Positions 31,727-39,297 of a DNA stretch of 39,297 bases are shown here, piece after piece. Positions within the stretch are counted from its first letter, which is position 1. Every line of letters begins with the position of its first letter. Source of the DNA: Blastopirellula marina. Lineage in GTDB: Bacteria; Planctomycetota; Planctomycetia; Pirellulales; Thermoguttaceae. Position numbers and translations under genes: made by a program. Location of the stretch: NCBI GenBank assembly GCA_020721945.1, contig DYLT01000007.1:1-39297 (forward strand), read 5' to 3'. The notes beneath the pieces are model-generated. The model was given only the letters and a program-made list of their open reading frames with translations. It was not told where the DNA came from and searched no databases.

Positions 31727-32470
31727 TCATGGGAGCATTTCCGCCAACCAATCGTCTTTCGGATAGGCGTGGCCCCGGTGCTGGACAAAGGCCTCGGCCG
31801 CCGCCACGCCGATCTGGCGTCCGCGCATGGCCGCGTGCCGGCGCATGGCCTCGAGGTACTCGTCCATCCCGTGGTGGGCCCACAGCCACTCCCGCTGGCT
31901 GGCGTGGCAGGCAAGCATCTCGGCCTTCTTGTCCACCTGGGCCGTGATGTCGACATAGGTGGTCGCCGAGACCGGTTGGCCGAACGGATCGATGGCCTCG
32001 ATCGGGTCGCAATAGTACAGGTACGGCACGCACGAACCCTCCAGCACCGGGAACGCCGAGACGTTCGGGCCGGCGTAGAGGAAACTCGCGGCCCGGGCCA
32101 AGAGCGACGCCTGCTCGTGGTCGAGCATGTAGTCCTTCGGCGCGTGGGTGAAGACCAGCGACGGGGCGACGCGCCGAAACAGGTCGTAGGTCTTCTGCAA
32201 CGTGGGCTTGTCGTAGACGATGAATCCGTCGCGCTCGTCGAGACAATGATAGTGTCCCCCGATCTTCGCGGCCGAAGCCGTCGCCTCGCGCGTGCGCCGG
32301 CTGCTGATGTCCCAGCGGTTCTCCGTGGCCGTGCCGCAATCGCCCGGGGTACACGTGGCGATGTGGACTTGCCATCCCGCCTCCGCCAGGCGGATCAACG
32401 TTCCGGCGCAGAGCATCTCGGCGTCGTCGGGATGGGCCAAGAAGGCCAGCACGGTGCGGTTGCGGACCAC
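31727..32470 (-). CDS. PIG-L family N-acetylglucosamine-type deacetylase
   Basis: A 247-residue metal-dependent deacetylase of the LmbE/PIG-L/BshB superfamily. The zinc and catalytic motif HPDDAE is at residues 13-18 (His13, Asp15, Asp16), followed by the helix EMLCAGTLIRLAEAGWQVHI. The second metal motif is HAPKDYMLDHEQAS, with His118. Members remove acetyl groups from GlcNAc-containing small molecules or sugar phosphates. The GTG at 32470 starts just before the conserved strand; AAGGAG is 10 nt upstream. The upstream-open frame is not coding. It lies between the UDP-glucuronate decarboxylase and the NagB-like gene, all on one strand, though gaps of 193 and 152 nt leave the operon unproven. 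Confidence 0.9.
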   Translation of the reverse strand: MVRNRTVLAFLAHPDDAEMLCAGTLIRLAEAGWQVHIATCTPGDCGTATENRWDISSRRTREATASAAKIGGHYHCLDERDGFIVYDKPTLQKTYDLFRRVAPSLVFTHAPKDYMLDHEQASLLARAASFLYAGPNVSAFPVLEGSCVPYLYYCDPIEAIDPFGQPVSATTYVDITAQVDKKAEMLACHASQREWLWAHHGMDEYLEAMRRHAAMRGRQIGVAAAEAFVQHRGHAYPKDDWLAEMLP

Positions 32471-32663
32471 GGACCTCTTGCTCCTTGGGACGTCGCGTTG
32501 GAAGAAGGACCCTGGCCGCCGACGCGCATCGGCAGCCAGGGATGGACCTCCATGTACCCAGGTTCTCCGTGCCCGATAGTATACCCGGCCGCGGCAAGGC
32601 CACAATCCACCCCGGCGGAACAATCCGTCCCGTGGTCGCCCCTCGGCCAGGAAACCGGCGCGG

Positions 32664-33641
32664 TCAGTAGTTCGGCGTGGGAGGGCGGTAATGGGCCATG
32701 TCGATCGAGCGGAACCACTCGATCGTCCGGCGCAAGCCCTCGCGCAACGGGACCTTGGGCTCCCAACCCAGGCGCGCGCGAGCCAGCGCGATGTCGGGCT
32801 TGCGGCGCTCCGGGTCGTCGGCCGGCCGCGGATGGTACACGATCCGCGATCGCGACCCGGTCAGCTCGATGACCAACTCGGCCAACTCCTTGATGGTGAA
32901 CTCGCCCGGGTTGCCGAGGTTCACCGGTCCCGGGAAGTCGTCCGGGGCAGCCATCATCCGCAGCATCCCCTCGACGAGGTCGTCGCGGTAGCAGAACGAG
33001 CGAGTCTGCGAGCCGTCGCCGAAAATGGTCAGGTCTTCGCCGCCCAGGGCCTGGCGAATGAAGTTCGAGATCACGCGCCCGTCGAACGGGTGCATGCGCG
33101 GGCCGTACGTGTTGAAGATCCGCACGATGCGCACGTTAACTCCATTCATCCGGTGGTAGTCCATCACCAGCGTCTCGGCCGCGCGCTTCCCTTCGTCGTA
33201 GCAGGCCCGGGGGCCGAGCGTGTTGACCGCCCCGCGGTACGTTTCGGGCTGGGGATGGACCTCGGGGTCGCCGTAGATCTCGCTCGTCGAGGCTTGGAGC
33301 ACCTTGGCCCGGCAGCGTTTGGCCATGCCCAGCACGTGGATGACGCCCAGCACGGAGGTCTTCATCGTCTTGATCGGGTTGTATTGGTAATGGCCGGGCG
33401 CGGCCGGGCAGGCGAGATTGTAGATCTCGTCGACCTCCAGGAAGATCGGCTGGGTAATGTCGTGCCGGACCAGCTCGAAGTTCGGCCGGCCCAGCAGATG
33501 GGCCACGTTCGACTTCTGGCTGGTGAAGAAGTTGTCGAGGCAGATCACGTCGTGCCCGCGCTCGACCAGCCGTTCGCACAAATGGGAGCCGAGAAACCCG
33601 GCCCCCCCGGTGACGAGGACTCGCTTCAGGGCCGCGCTCAT
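32664..33641 (-). CDS. UDP-glucuronate decarboxylase (UDP-xylose synthase type, extended SDR)
   Basis: A 325-residue extended short-chain dehydrogenase that converts UDP-glucuronate to UDP-xylose with bound NAD. Evidence includes the nucleotide loop [15 protein letters not shown] (residues ~11-25), [28 protein letters not shown] with the VxxACPAxP motif typical of UXS and related enzymes, ASTSEIYG for Ser/Thr-120 region, and the catalytic YDEGKRAAE (Tyr148, Lys152). [12 protein letters not shown] and [12 protein letters not shown] complete the substrate domain. Length matches the single-domain bacterial enzyme. The ATG at 33641 has AAAGGA 8 nt upstream. It starts 26 nt after the 2-hydroxyacid dehydrogenase gene, indicating coupling. 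Product UDP-xylose feeds surface polysaccharides or glycosylation. Confidence 0.94.
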   Translation of the reverse strand: MSAALKRVLVTGGAGFLGSHLCERLVERGHDVICLDNFFTSQKSNVAHLLGRPNFELVRHDITQPIFLEVDEIYNLACPAAPGHYQYNPIKTMKTSVLGVIHVLGMAKRCRAKVLQASTSEIYGDPEVHPQPETYRGAVNTLGPRACYDEGKRAAETLVMDYHRMNGVNVRIVRIFNTYGPRMHPFDGRVISNFIRQALGGEDLTIFGDGSQTRSFCYRDDLVEGMLRMMAAPDDFPGPVNLGNPGEFTIKELAELVIELTGSRSRIVYHPRPADDPERRKPDIALARARLGWEPKVPLREGLRRTIEWFRSIDMAHYRPPTPNY

Positions 33642-33667
33642 GCGTGGGGTCCTTTCGCAGATCGTGG

Positions 33668-34663
33668 TCAGTTCACGATGTTCCGCAGGGGCAAGCCGAG
33701 AATCGCCCGCCGGCACGCCTCGGCGCTCTTCCGCCGCATGTCCGACAAACCCTCCTCACTGTAGAAGGCGGCGTGCGGGTTGAGGATGAGCCGATGGTGG
33801 GCCGGGTGGTCCGGATCGCGCCAGGCGACCAGCAGGGGGTCGTCGGGCAGCGGAGGCTCGTTCTCGTACACGTCGATGCCCGCCCCGGCTAGCTGCCCCG
33901 AAGCGATGGCCTCGGGCACAGCCTTCGTCTGGACGATGGGGCCCCGGGCGGTGTTCACCAGGAACGAGCCGCGCGGCATCTGGGCCAAGGCCGCCGCGTC
34001 GATCATGTGCCGCGTCTCGTCGGTCGCGGGGCAGTGAATGCTCACGATGCGCGACTGCGCTAACAGCGCGTCGAGCGTCTCGCAGCGGCGGATGCCCAGG
34101 GCCTTGTCGTAGCCGTCGGGCTTGTAGGGATCGTAGAACACGACCGTCATGCCCAGGGCCTTCGCCCGCAGGGCCGCGGCCGTGCCGATCCGCCCCAAGC
34201 CGACGATCCCGAACACGCTGCCGCGCAGCCGCGCCAACGGAACCGTCTGAAGGTACGACCACGGCCCCAAGCCCGCGCGAAGCCGCGAATTGAGCAGGTG
34301 GACGCCCCGGGCCAGGGCCAAGGCCATGGCGATGGCCGTGTCGGCCACCTCTTCCGAGCCATAGTCGGGCACATTGCCCACGGGAATGCCCTGGCGGCGC
34401 GCGAAGGCGCCATCGACGTTGTCGTATCCCACGCCGGCCCGCACGATCAACTTGCACCGCCTGAGTCGCTCGAGCGTCCGGCGCGTGAGCATCATCTCGT
34501 GAAAGAGAATGATCGCGTCGGCATCTTCGATCCGGCCGACCAGGGCATCTTCGGTTCGGGCGCCCAGGGCGGTCACGTCCGCCAGATCGCCCAGCACTTG
34601 CCGCTCGGGCTGCAACTCGTCCTGGATGAAATCGGTGACCACGACGTGGTACGGTTTGCTCAT
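33668..34663 (-). CDS. C-terminal-binding-protein-like D-2-hydroxyacid dehydrogenase
   Basis: A 331-residue NAD(P)-dependent 2-hydroxyacid dehydrogenase. The nucleotide fold has GLGRIG at 155-160 after FGIV, then the acidic residue in [11 protein letters not shown]. Catalytic residues are Arg240 (VNTARGPIV), Glu269 (VYENEPP) and His297 ([12 protein letters not shown]). The PHAAFYS context is typical of CtBP-like members. Signature segments [22 protein letters not shown] and [17 protein letters not shown] are intact. The ATG at 34663 has GGGAG 10 nt upstream. It is the first of the minus-strand set before the UDP-glucuronate decarboxylase (26 nt apart). Substrate is not evident from sequence; phosphoglycerate, glyoxylate/hydroxypyruvate or a related 2-keto acid are all possible. 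Confidence 0.92.
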   Translation of the reverse strand: MSKPYHVVVTDFIQDELQPERQVLGDLADVTALGARTEDALVGRIEDADAIILFHEMMLTRRTLERLRRCKLIVRAGVGYDNVDGAFARRQGIPVGNVPDYGSEEVADTAIAMALALARGVHLLNSRLRAGLGPWSYLQTVPLARLRGSVFGIVGLGRIGTAAALRAKALGMTVVFYDPYKPDGYDKALGIRRCETLDALLAQSRIVSIHCPATDETRHMIDAAALAQMPRGSFLVNTARGPIVQTKAVPEAIASGQLAGAGIDVYENEPPLPDDPLLVAWRDPDHPAHHRLILNPHAAFYSEEGLSDMRRKSAEACRRAILGLPLRNIVN

Positions 34664-34851
34664 GCCGGCGCTACTCCCACGAGTCCTCGAACGAAAGCGC
34701 TTAGGATACTGCCCGCACCGCGTGCTGGCTAGGGTGCGGTTGCACCGAACGGGGTGGGGCTTGTCCGTCGGGCTCCTGCCTCGGGAGGGCTTGAGTGACC
34801 TATCCCGGCCAGGTAGATTCAAAGCACCTTCCACCGCAGGGAATTGCCGCG

Positions 34852-36399
34852 ATGTCTCGACCCTCCCACGTTCGGCACGCCATCCTCGCTGGGCTGTTGC
34901 TGCCCACCGCCATGTCCGCCGCGGCCTTGTCGGAAGACCGTCCGCAATGGGGCGAGCGCTACTCGCGCAACATGGTGTCGGACGAGAAGGGCCTACCCGA
35001 CCGCTTCGATCCCAAAACCGGCCAGAACGTCCTCTGGTCGGTCGCCCTGGGCACCGAGTGCTACTCGACGCCCGTGGTGGTCGGCGGCAAGGTGCTGATC
35101 GGCACGAACAACAGCAACCCGCGCGACCCCCGCCACGAGGGCGACCGGGGCGTGATGATGTGCTTCGACGAGAAGGACGGTCGGCTCGCGTGGCAACTCG
35201 TCGTGCCGAAACTCGAGGGCGACATCTATCTCGACTGGCCCAACGCGGGGATGTGCTCTCCTGCCACGGTCGAAGGGGACCGCGTGTACACGGTCACCAA
35301 CCGCGACGAGGCAGTGTGCCTGGACCTCTTGGGACTGGCCAACGGCAACGACGGCCCCTATCGCGAGGAGGGCCGACACATGGCCCCGCGCGAAAAGGCC
35401 GCCATGGAGCCGGGCCCGCTCGATGCCGACATCCTGTGGCTCTTCGACCTGCGCAGCGGGGCCGGCGTTCGACCGCACGACTCGGCCCACAGTTCGATCC
35501 TGCTCGATGGGCAATTCCTCTACGTCAATACGAGCAATGGCCTGAACAGCCAGCACACCGGAGTCGAAAAGCCCGAGGCCCCCAGCTTGATCGTTCTCGA
35601 CAAAGGTACGGGCCGGCTCGTGGCGAAGGACGCCGAGCAGATCGGCCCGCGGATCTTCCACTCGACGTGGTCGGCGCCGGCTTGGGGCCAGTGGCAAGGT
35701 CGGCGCATGGTCGTTTTCGGTGGCGGCGACGGCGTCGTGTACGGGTTCGAGGCGCTTGGCCCGCTCGGCACGGCCGACGAACTGCGCGCGTTGGCACGCC
35801 TGTGGCGGTTCGACTGCGACCCGACCGCGCCCAAGGAGAACGTCCACCGCTACATCCGAAACCGCCGCGAGAGCCCCAGCAACATCAAGGGAATGCCGGT
35901 GTTCCACGAGGGCCGGGTGTACGTGGCCGCCGGTGGCGATATCTGGTGGGGCAAAAACAAGGCCTGGCTGTTCTGCATCGACGCCACCCAAACCGGCGAC
36001 ATCACGAAGACCGGCCTCGTCTGGACCTACCCGCTCGACCGCCACTGCTGCTCGACGCCCGCGGTCCGCGAAGGGTTGGTTTACATCGCCGATTGCGGCG
36101 GGAAGGTTCATTGTGCCGATGCCCAGTCGGGCAAACCCTATTGGGTCCACGACGCGCGCGGCGAGATCTGGGCCTCAACCTTGGTGGCCGACGGCAAGGT
36201 CTATATCGGCACCCGTCGCGGCGACTTCCTGGTGCTGGCCACCGGCAGAGAAAAACGCCTGCTCAGCTCGATCCGACTTCCCGATCCCGTGATCAGTACT
36301 CCTGTCGCGGCCAATGGGACTTTGTATGTGGGAACCATGTCGCGGTTGTATGCACTACGAACTGGGGCCCACGGCACCTCGGCAACCGTGTCGCCCTGA
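34852..36399 (+). CDS. Exported PQQ-like beta-propeller protein
   Basis: A 515-residue protein with a signal peptide (HAILAGLLLPTAMSAAALSE). An eight-bladed-type propeller follows, made of repeats with the AxxxGxxxW and VYxxxGD-like blade ends (GDRVYTVTNRDEAVCLDL, then DGQFLYVNTSNGLNSQHTG, and GLVYIADCGGKVHCADAQSG, DGKVYIGTRRGDFLVLATG). The pattern is that of PQQ_2/PQQ_3-type repeats of quinoprotein-like propellers. No PQQ-binding or metal residues typical of active alcohol dehydrogenases were recognised, so catalytic activity is not claimed. The ATG at 34852 has AGGGA 9 nt upstream and starts the signal peptide. It is divergent from the dehydrogenase gene. The SLC13-type gene follows 117 nt downstream. 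Confidence 0.87.
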   Translation: MSRPSHVRHAILAGLLLPTAMSAAALSEDRPQWGERYSRNMVSDEKGLPDRFDPKTGQNVLWSVALGTECYSTPVVVGGKVLIGTNNSNPRDPRHEGDRGVMMCFDEKDGRLAWQLVVPKLEGDIYLDWPNAGMCSPATVEGDRVYTVTNRDEAVCLDLLGLANGNDGPYREEGRHMAPREKAAMEPGPLDADILWLFDLRSGAGVRPHDSAHSSILLDGQFLYVNTSNGLNSQHTGVEKPEAPSLIVLDKGTGRLVAKDAEQIGPRIFHSTWSAPAWGQWQGRRMVVFGGGDGVVYGFEALGPLGTADELRALARLWRFDCDPTAPKENVHRYIRNRRESPSNIKGMPVFHEGRVYVAAGGDIWWGKNKAWLFCIDATQTGDITKTGLVWTYPLDRHCCSTPAVREGLVYIADCGGKVHCADAQSGKPYWVHDARGEIWASTLVADGKVYIGTRRGDFLVLATGREKRLLSSIRLPDPVISTPVAANGTLYVGTMSRLYALRTGAHGTSATVSP

Positions 36400-36439
36400 T
36401 CCTCCCTCCACGTCGACCGCTCGCTCCAATGCGGTAAGG

Positions 36440-36474
36440 CTGGCACTGGACTTGGGTCGATAATATACTATATT
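36440..36474 (+). promoter_or_regulatory. AT-rich promoter/operator candidate before the SLC13-type gene
   Basis: Within GC-rich DNA, TAATATACTATATTG stands out. A palindrome AATATA-C-TATATT is at 36462-36474. It includes a -10-like TATACT (36464-36469) with CTGGCA (36440-36445) 18 nt upstream as a weak -35. The palindrome over the -10 box would suit a repressor operator. Inference from sequence only. Confidence 0.4.
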
Positions 36475-36516
36475 GATCGCTCTGGTATAGATTCTTTCTT
36501 CTCGGGCGTATGCGGT

Positions 36517-38361
36517 ATGGCGTTTGAAGCCTGGTATACGTTGGCGGTCGTCCTGCTGATTTTGGGGTTGCTGAGCAGCTCCAAGTTCCCGCCAGATGTA
36601 ATTCTCATTGGTGGATTGGTCATTCTACTTCTTGGGGGCATTTTGACCGAAAAGGAGGCACTGGCCGGCTTCGCTAACGAGGGAATGATTACCATTGGGG
36701 TGCTGTTTGTGGTCAGCGCTGGCATCATCGAGACCGGTGGCGTGGCCTGGATCGCGGATCGGCTATTCGGCCGGCCGAGATCGACGACCGATGCCATCGC
36801 CCGGATAGCACTTCCCACAACGGTTCTTTCGGCCTTTATGAACAACACGCCCCTGGTGGCGATGCTCATTCCGGCCGTCAACGACTGGGCCAAGCACCAC
36901 CGCATCGCGCCGTCGAAGCTGATGATTCCGTTGAGCTACGCGGCGATCCTCGGGGGCACCTGCACGTTGATCGGCACGAGCACGAACCTGGTGGTCAACG
37001 GGATGCTCCTCCAGGCGTATCAAATCGGCGACGGCAGATACGGCTCGATCGCGATTCCCAACGGCCTGGGCATGTTCGACATCACCTGGGTGGGCCTGCC
37101 CGTGGCCGCGGCGGGCCTCGGCGTGCTCTTGGTCGCTGGCCGATGGCTCCTGCCGGAGCGGCTTCCCCCGATCAGCACGGCCGCCGACCCGCGCGAATAC
37201 ACCATCGAGATGCTCGTCGAGCCCGGCAGCCCACTGGTGGGCAAGTCGATTGAAGAGGCGGGCCTGCGCCACTTGCCCGGGCTGTACCTTGCCGAGATCG
37301 ACCGCGAGGGCGTGGTGCTTCCCGCGGTCGGACCCGAGGAGGTGCTTCGGGGCAACGACCGGCTGGTGTTCGTGGGCATTGTCGACTCGATGGTCGATCT
37401 CCAGAAGATCCGCGGCCTGGTGCCCGCCACGAACCAGATCTTCAAGCTCGATTCACCCCGGTCGCAACGGTGCCTGATCGAGGCCGTGGCCAGCAGCAGT
37501 TGCCCGGTGGTCGGCCGGACGATTCGCGACGGGCGGTTCCGCTCGATCTACAACGCGGTGGTGATCGCGGTGGCCAGGCAAGGGGAGCGGATTCGAGGCA
37601 AGATCGGCGACATCGTCTTGCGCGCCGGCGACACGCTCCTGTTGGAAGCCCACCCGTCCTTCGTCAACCAGCATCGCAACAGCCGGCATTTCTTTCTCGT
37701 TAGCCGCCTGGAGAACTCGAATCCTCCTCGGCACGACCGGGCGGCGATCGCGTTGGGAATCCTGCTTGCGATGGTCGCTCTGGTGACCTTCGGCGAGAAC
37801 TGGGGCCCGTTGCCTCTGGTCGGCCAGATCACCATGCTCAAGGCGGCCCTGGTGGCGGCCGGGTTGATGATCGCCGCTCGCTGCTGCCAAACCCGGGGGG
37901 CCCGGCGGGCCATCGACTGGCAAGTGCTGTTGGCCATCGCCGCGTCGTTCGGCATCGGCCGCGCCCTGGAGAAGACCGGCGCCGCCGACGCCGTGACCCA
38001 CGCGATTACCCACGCGGTCGGCGGCAGTCCTTGGCTTTCGCTGGTGGCTCTCTATGGCGTGACGTTGCTGGTGACCGAACTGATCACCAACAACGCGGCG
38101 GCGGCGCTGATGTTTCCCTTCGCCCTGGCCACCGCCGGCAACCTCCAGGTCAATCCCATGCCCTTCATCGTTGCGGTGATGATAGCGGCCTCGGCCGGAT
38201 TCGCCACCCCGATCGGCTACCAGACCAACCTTATGGTCTACGGGCCCGGTGGATACCGCTTTACCGACTATCTGAGAGTGGGGGTGCCATTGGATCTTGT
38301 GGCATGGGCCCTCACGGTGGCCATCGCGCCTTGGGTTTGGCCTTTTCATGCCACGACCTGA
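36517..38361 (+). CDS. SLC13/DASS-type anion:sodium symporter with two RCK_C domains
   Basis: A 614-residue inner-membrane carrier. The N-terminal half has about five or six helices, the NNTPLVAMLIPAV hairpin and the GTSTNLVVNG motif. Two soluble TrkA-C/RCK_C domains are inserted at ~215-300 (YTIEMLVEPGSPLVGKSIEE) and ~310-385 (RCLIEAVASSSCPVVGRTIR). The second membrane half follows, with TELITNNAAAALMFPFALA and the mirror motif GYQTNLMVYGPGGYRFTDYL. This matches bacterial SLC13-like carriers for dicarboxylates, sulfate or related anions; substrate cannot be assigned. The ATG at 36517 follows an AT-rich control region. The first ~100 codons have a visibly lower GC third-position content than the rest. 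Confidence 0.93.
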   Translation: MAFEAWYTLAVVLLILGLLSSSKFPPDVILIGGLVILLLGGILTEKEALAGFANEGMITIGVLFVVSAGIIETGGVAWIADRLFGRPRSTTDAIARIALPTTVLSAFMNNTPLVAMLIPAVNDWAKHHRIAPSKLMIPLSYAAILGGTCTLIGTSTNLVVNGMLLQAYQIGDGRYGSIAIPNGLGMFDITWVGLPVAAAGLGVLLVAGRWLLPERLPPISTAADPREYTIEMLVEPGSPLVGKSIEEAGLRHLPGLYLAEIDREGVVLPAVGPEEVLRGNDRLVFVGIVDSMVDLQKIRGLVPATNQIFKLDSPRSQRCLIEAVASSSCPVVGRTIRDGRFRSIYNAVVIAVARQGERIRGKIGDIVLRAGDTLLLEAHPSFVNQHRNSRHFFLVSRLENSNPPRHDRAAIALGILLAMVALVTFGENWGPLPLVGQITMLKAALVAAGLMIAARCCQTRGARRAIDWQVLLAIAASFGIGRALEKTGAADAVTHAITHAVGGSPWLSLVALYGVTLLVTELITNNAAAALMFPFALATAGNLQVNPMPFIVAVMIAASAGFATPIGYQTNLMVYGPGGYRFTDYLRVGVPLDLVAWALTVAIAPWVWPFHATT

Positions 38362-38376
38362 CGCAGGAGAACGACG

Positions 38377-39297
38377 ATGGCGGCGGTGGATGCGCGCGAC
38401 GTCCGCCAGAGAGCTTTCCCCACGGCCATGGCCGCAGCGCTTGCGGCCGCCTTGGCCGGCTTGGGTGGGGCCTCGGAACCGAGGCCGGGCGAAAACCTCT
38501 TCGTGATCGGGATTCCCGACGGTCACGCGGCCGAGTTCGGCCTGACCGCCCCCGGCGAAGGCTACTCCGCCTACTTGCGCAAGTTTCCCCAGCCGATCGT
38601 CTTTGCGGTGGGCAAGAGTCGACCCTCCGAGTGGCCGTACATCCACCCCGCGCCCAAGGACCGCTGGGCAGGCGGTCGGGTCCACTCCTTTGCGATCCGC
38701 TTCGAACGTCGTGCCGAGGAGAACCGCCCCCTGTTTCTCGTCTTGGGATTGGCCGGCGGCTCGCCCAGCGAGCGGTCGAAGGTCGTGGTGACGGTCAACG
38801 GGGCCGACCTGGCCTCGCAAGTGGCTCCCCGCGGCGATCCACGCGTCGCATTCCAGCCGATCGCACCAGGCAAGCCCGAGACGATGGTTTTCGAGATCCC
38901 CGGCGGGCGAATCCGCAAGGGAGAAAACACGCTGGCCATCCGGTTGGAGGATGAGAGCTGGATCATCTACGACTACGTGGCCCTGCGCACCGAGGGCAGG
39001 CCGCTTGCCTTGATTCGACCGCCCGAACCGAACCTCTTGGCCGAGTTCTCGAAGGGGCCCATGCGCGGCATCGAGCACCTGATCTTCGCCGTCCGTGCGC
39101 TCGGCGAAGACCCCCATTGGTATGCGAACTTCGGCTTTACGCTCGATCACTCGCGCTGGAAGACCTACGGCCGGGGCGGGCGCCTGTGTCGGCTCGATCT
39201 GAAGACCGGCAAAGCCACGGTGCTTCTAAACGCCCCGCGAGGCGGCGTGCGCGACCCGGCGGTCCACTACGACGGGCGCACGATCCTCTTTTCGTAT
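38377..39297 (+). CDS. Large exported lyase/HZS-alpha-like propeller protein, 3' part outside window
   Basis: The first 307 codons of a longer protein. An N-terminal hydrophobic segment (AMAAALAAALAGLGG) resembles a signal. Residues ~40-205 form a beta-sandwich of the polysaccharide-lyase-4 domain-III/carbohydrate-binding type: FVIGIPDGHAAEFG, PIVFAVGKSRPSEWPYIHP, then DESWIIYDYVALRTEG. From ~225 the sequence turns into a propeller start seen in proteins annotated as hydrazine-synthase-alpha-like or PD40-type in planctomycetes: EHLIFAVRALGEDPHWYANF, then RLDLKTGKATVLLNAPRGGV and DPAVHYDGRTILFSY. The ATG at 38377 has AGGAG 7 nt upstream and follows the SLC13 stop by 15 nt, so cotranscription is likely. 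The true length and any catalytic haem residues are outside the window; no anammox role is implied. Confidence 0.8.
   Translation, partial: MAAVDARDVRQRAFPTAMAAALAAALAGLGGASEPRPGENLFVIGIPDGHAAEFGLTAPGEGYSAYLRKFPQPIVFAVGKSRPSEWPYIHPAPKDRWAGGRVHSFAIRFERRAEENRPLFLVLGLAGGSPSERSKVVVTVNGADLASQVAPRGDPRVAFQPIAPGKPETMVFEIPGGRIRKGENTLAIRLEDESWIIYDYVALRTEGRPLALIRPPEPNLLAEFSKGPMRGIEHLIFAVRALGEDPHWYANFGFTLDHSRWKTYGRGGRLCRLDLKTGKATVLLNAPRGGVRDPAVHYDGRTILFSY

Noticed and set aside
34852-36399. PQQ-dependent dehydrogenase activity of the beta-propeller protein
   Set aside because: Blade repeats are present but the Asp/Glu catalytic and metal residues and the Cys pair of true quinoprotein dehydrogenases were not recognised.
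36441-36455. Sigma-54-type promoter TGGCAC-N5-TTGG before the SLC13-type gene
   Set aside because: The -24 part is perfect but the essential GC of the -12 element is GG, and no activator-type site was found. The AT-rich sigma-70-like boxes are a better explanation.

Overview
The window is GC-rich (roughly 63-65% G+C) bacterial chromosome and looks planctomycetal, most like Pirellulales and their relatives. The evidence is the gene content: secreted Gfo/Idh/MocA and sugar-isomerase-like TIM-barrel proteins with Tat signals, thioredoxin-YHS proteins, a PQQ-type beta-propeller, a lyase/hydrazine-synthase-like propeller protein, a small Cys/Pro-rich lipoprotein beside a TolC-type protein, and an ECF sigma factor of planctomycete style. 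This placement comes from family knowledge; no 16S gene or other phylogenetic marker in the window was tested.

Layout. Positions 1-8041 (minus strand) hold a type II secretion / type IV pilus-like assembly operon. In transcription order it contains a secretin, a major pseudopilin, PilM-like, PilN-like and PilO proteins, a PilP-like module joined in frame to the PilB/GspE ATPase, GspF, and two minor pseudopilins; the last one leaves the window. The operon carries at least three lesions: a broken secretin N-terminus, a PilM'/'PilN junction, and the PilP'-PilB join. Positions 8408-11639 hold a conserved unknown, a small lipoprotein, a TolC-type outer-membrane lipoprotein and YceH. Positions 11998-18180 hold a pyroglutamyl-peptidase/SnoaL lipoprotein, a Tat-exported TIM-barrel protein, a secreted unknown interrupted by an in-frame TGA, a xylose-isomerase-type enzyme and an L-rhamnose mutarotase. 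Positions 18223-18888 hold a small unknown and the remains of an ECF sigma factor. Positions 18927-23958 hold an oxidoreductase, an STN-like periplasmic protein, a HEAT/TPR protein and a thioredoxin-YHS-YHS protein.

Positions 24120-26961 hold rho behind a long leader with recognisable promoter boxes, tRNA-Ser(GGA) and YqgE. Positions 26958-30421 (minus) are a compact signalling operon: HDOD protein, cytosolic hybrid-free histidine kinase, and receiver-HD-GYP protein, with a 4-nt overlap and a 3-nt gap. Positions 30642-34663 (minus) hold a NagB-like protein, a PIG-L deacetylase, a UDP-glucuronate decarboxylase and a CtBP-like dehydrogenase, which together suggest amino-sugar and nucleotide-sugar metabolism. 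Positions 34852-39297 (plus) hold a beta-propeller protein, an SLC13-type transporter with two RCK_C domains, and the start of a large propeller enzyme.

I do not see a phage, insertion sequence or CRISPR array. The most unusual features are the damaged or rearranged secretion operon, with its topologically paradoxical PilP-ATPase fusion, and several genes with altered catalytic residues or internal stops. Because several independent lesions lie close together, assembly error must be excluded before biology is inferred.
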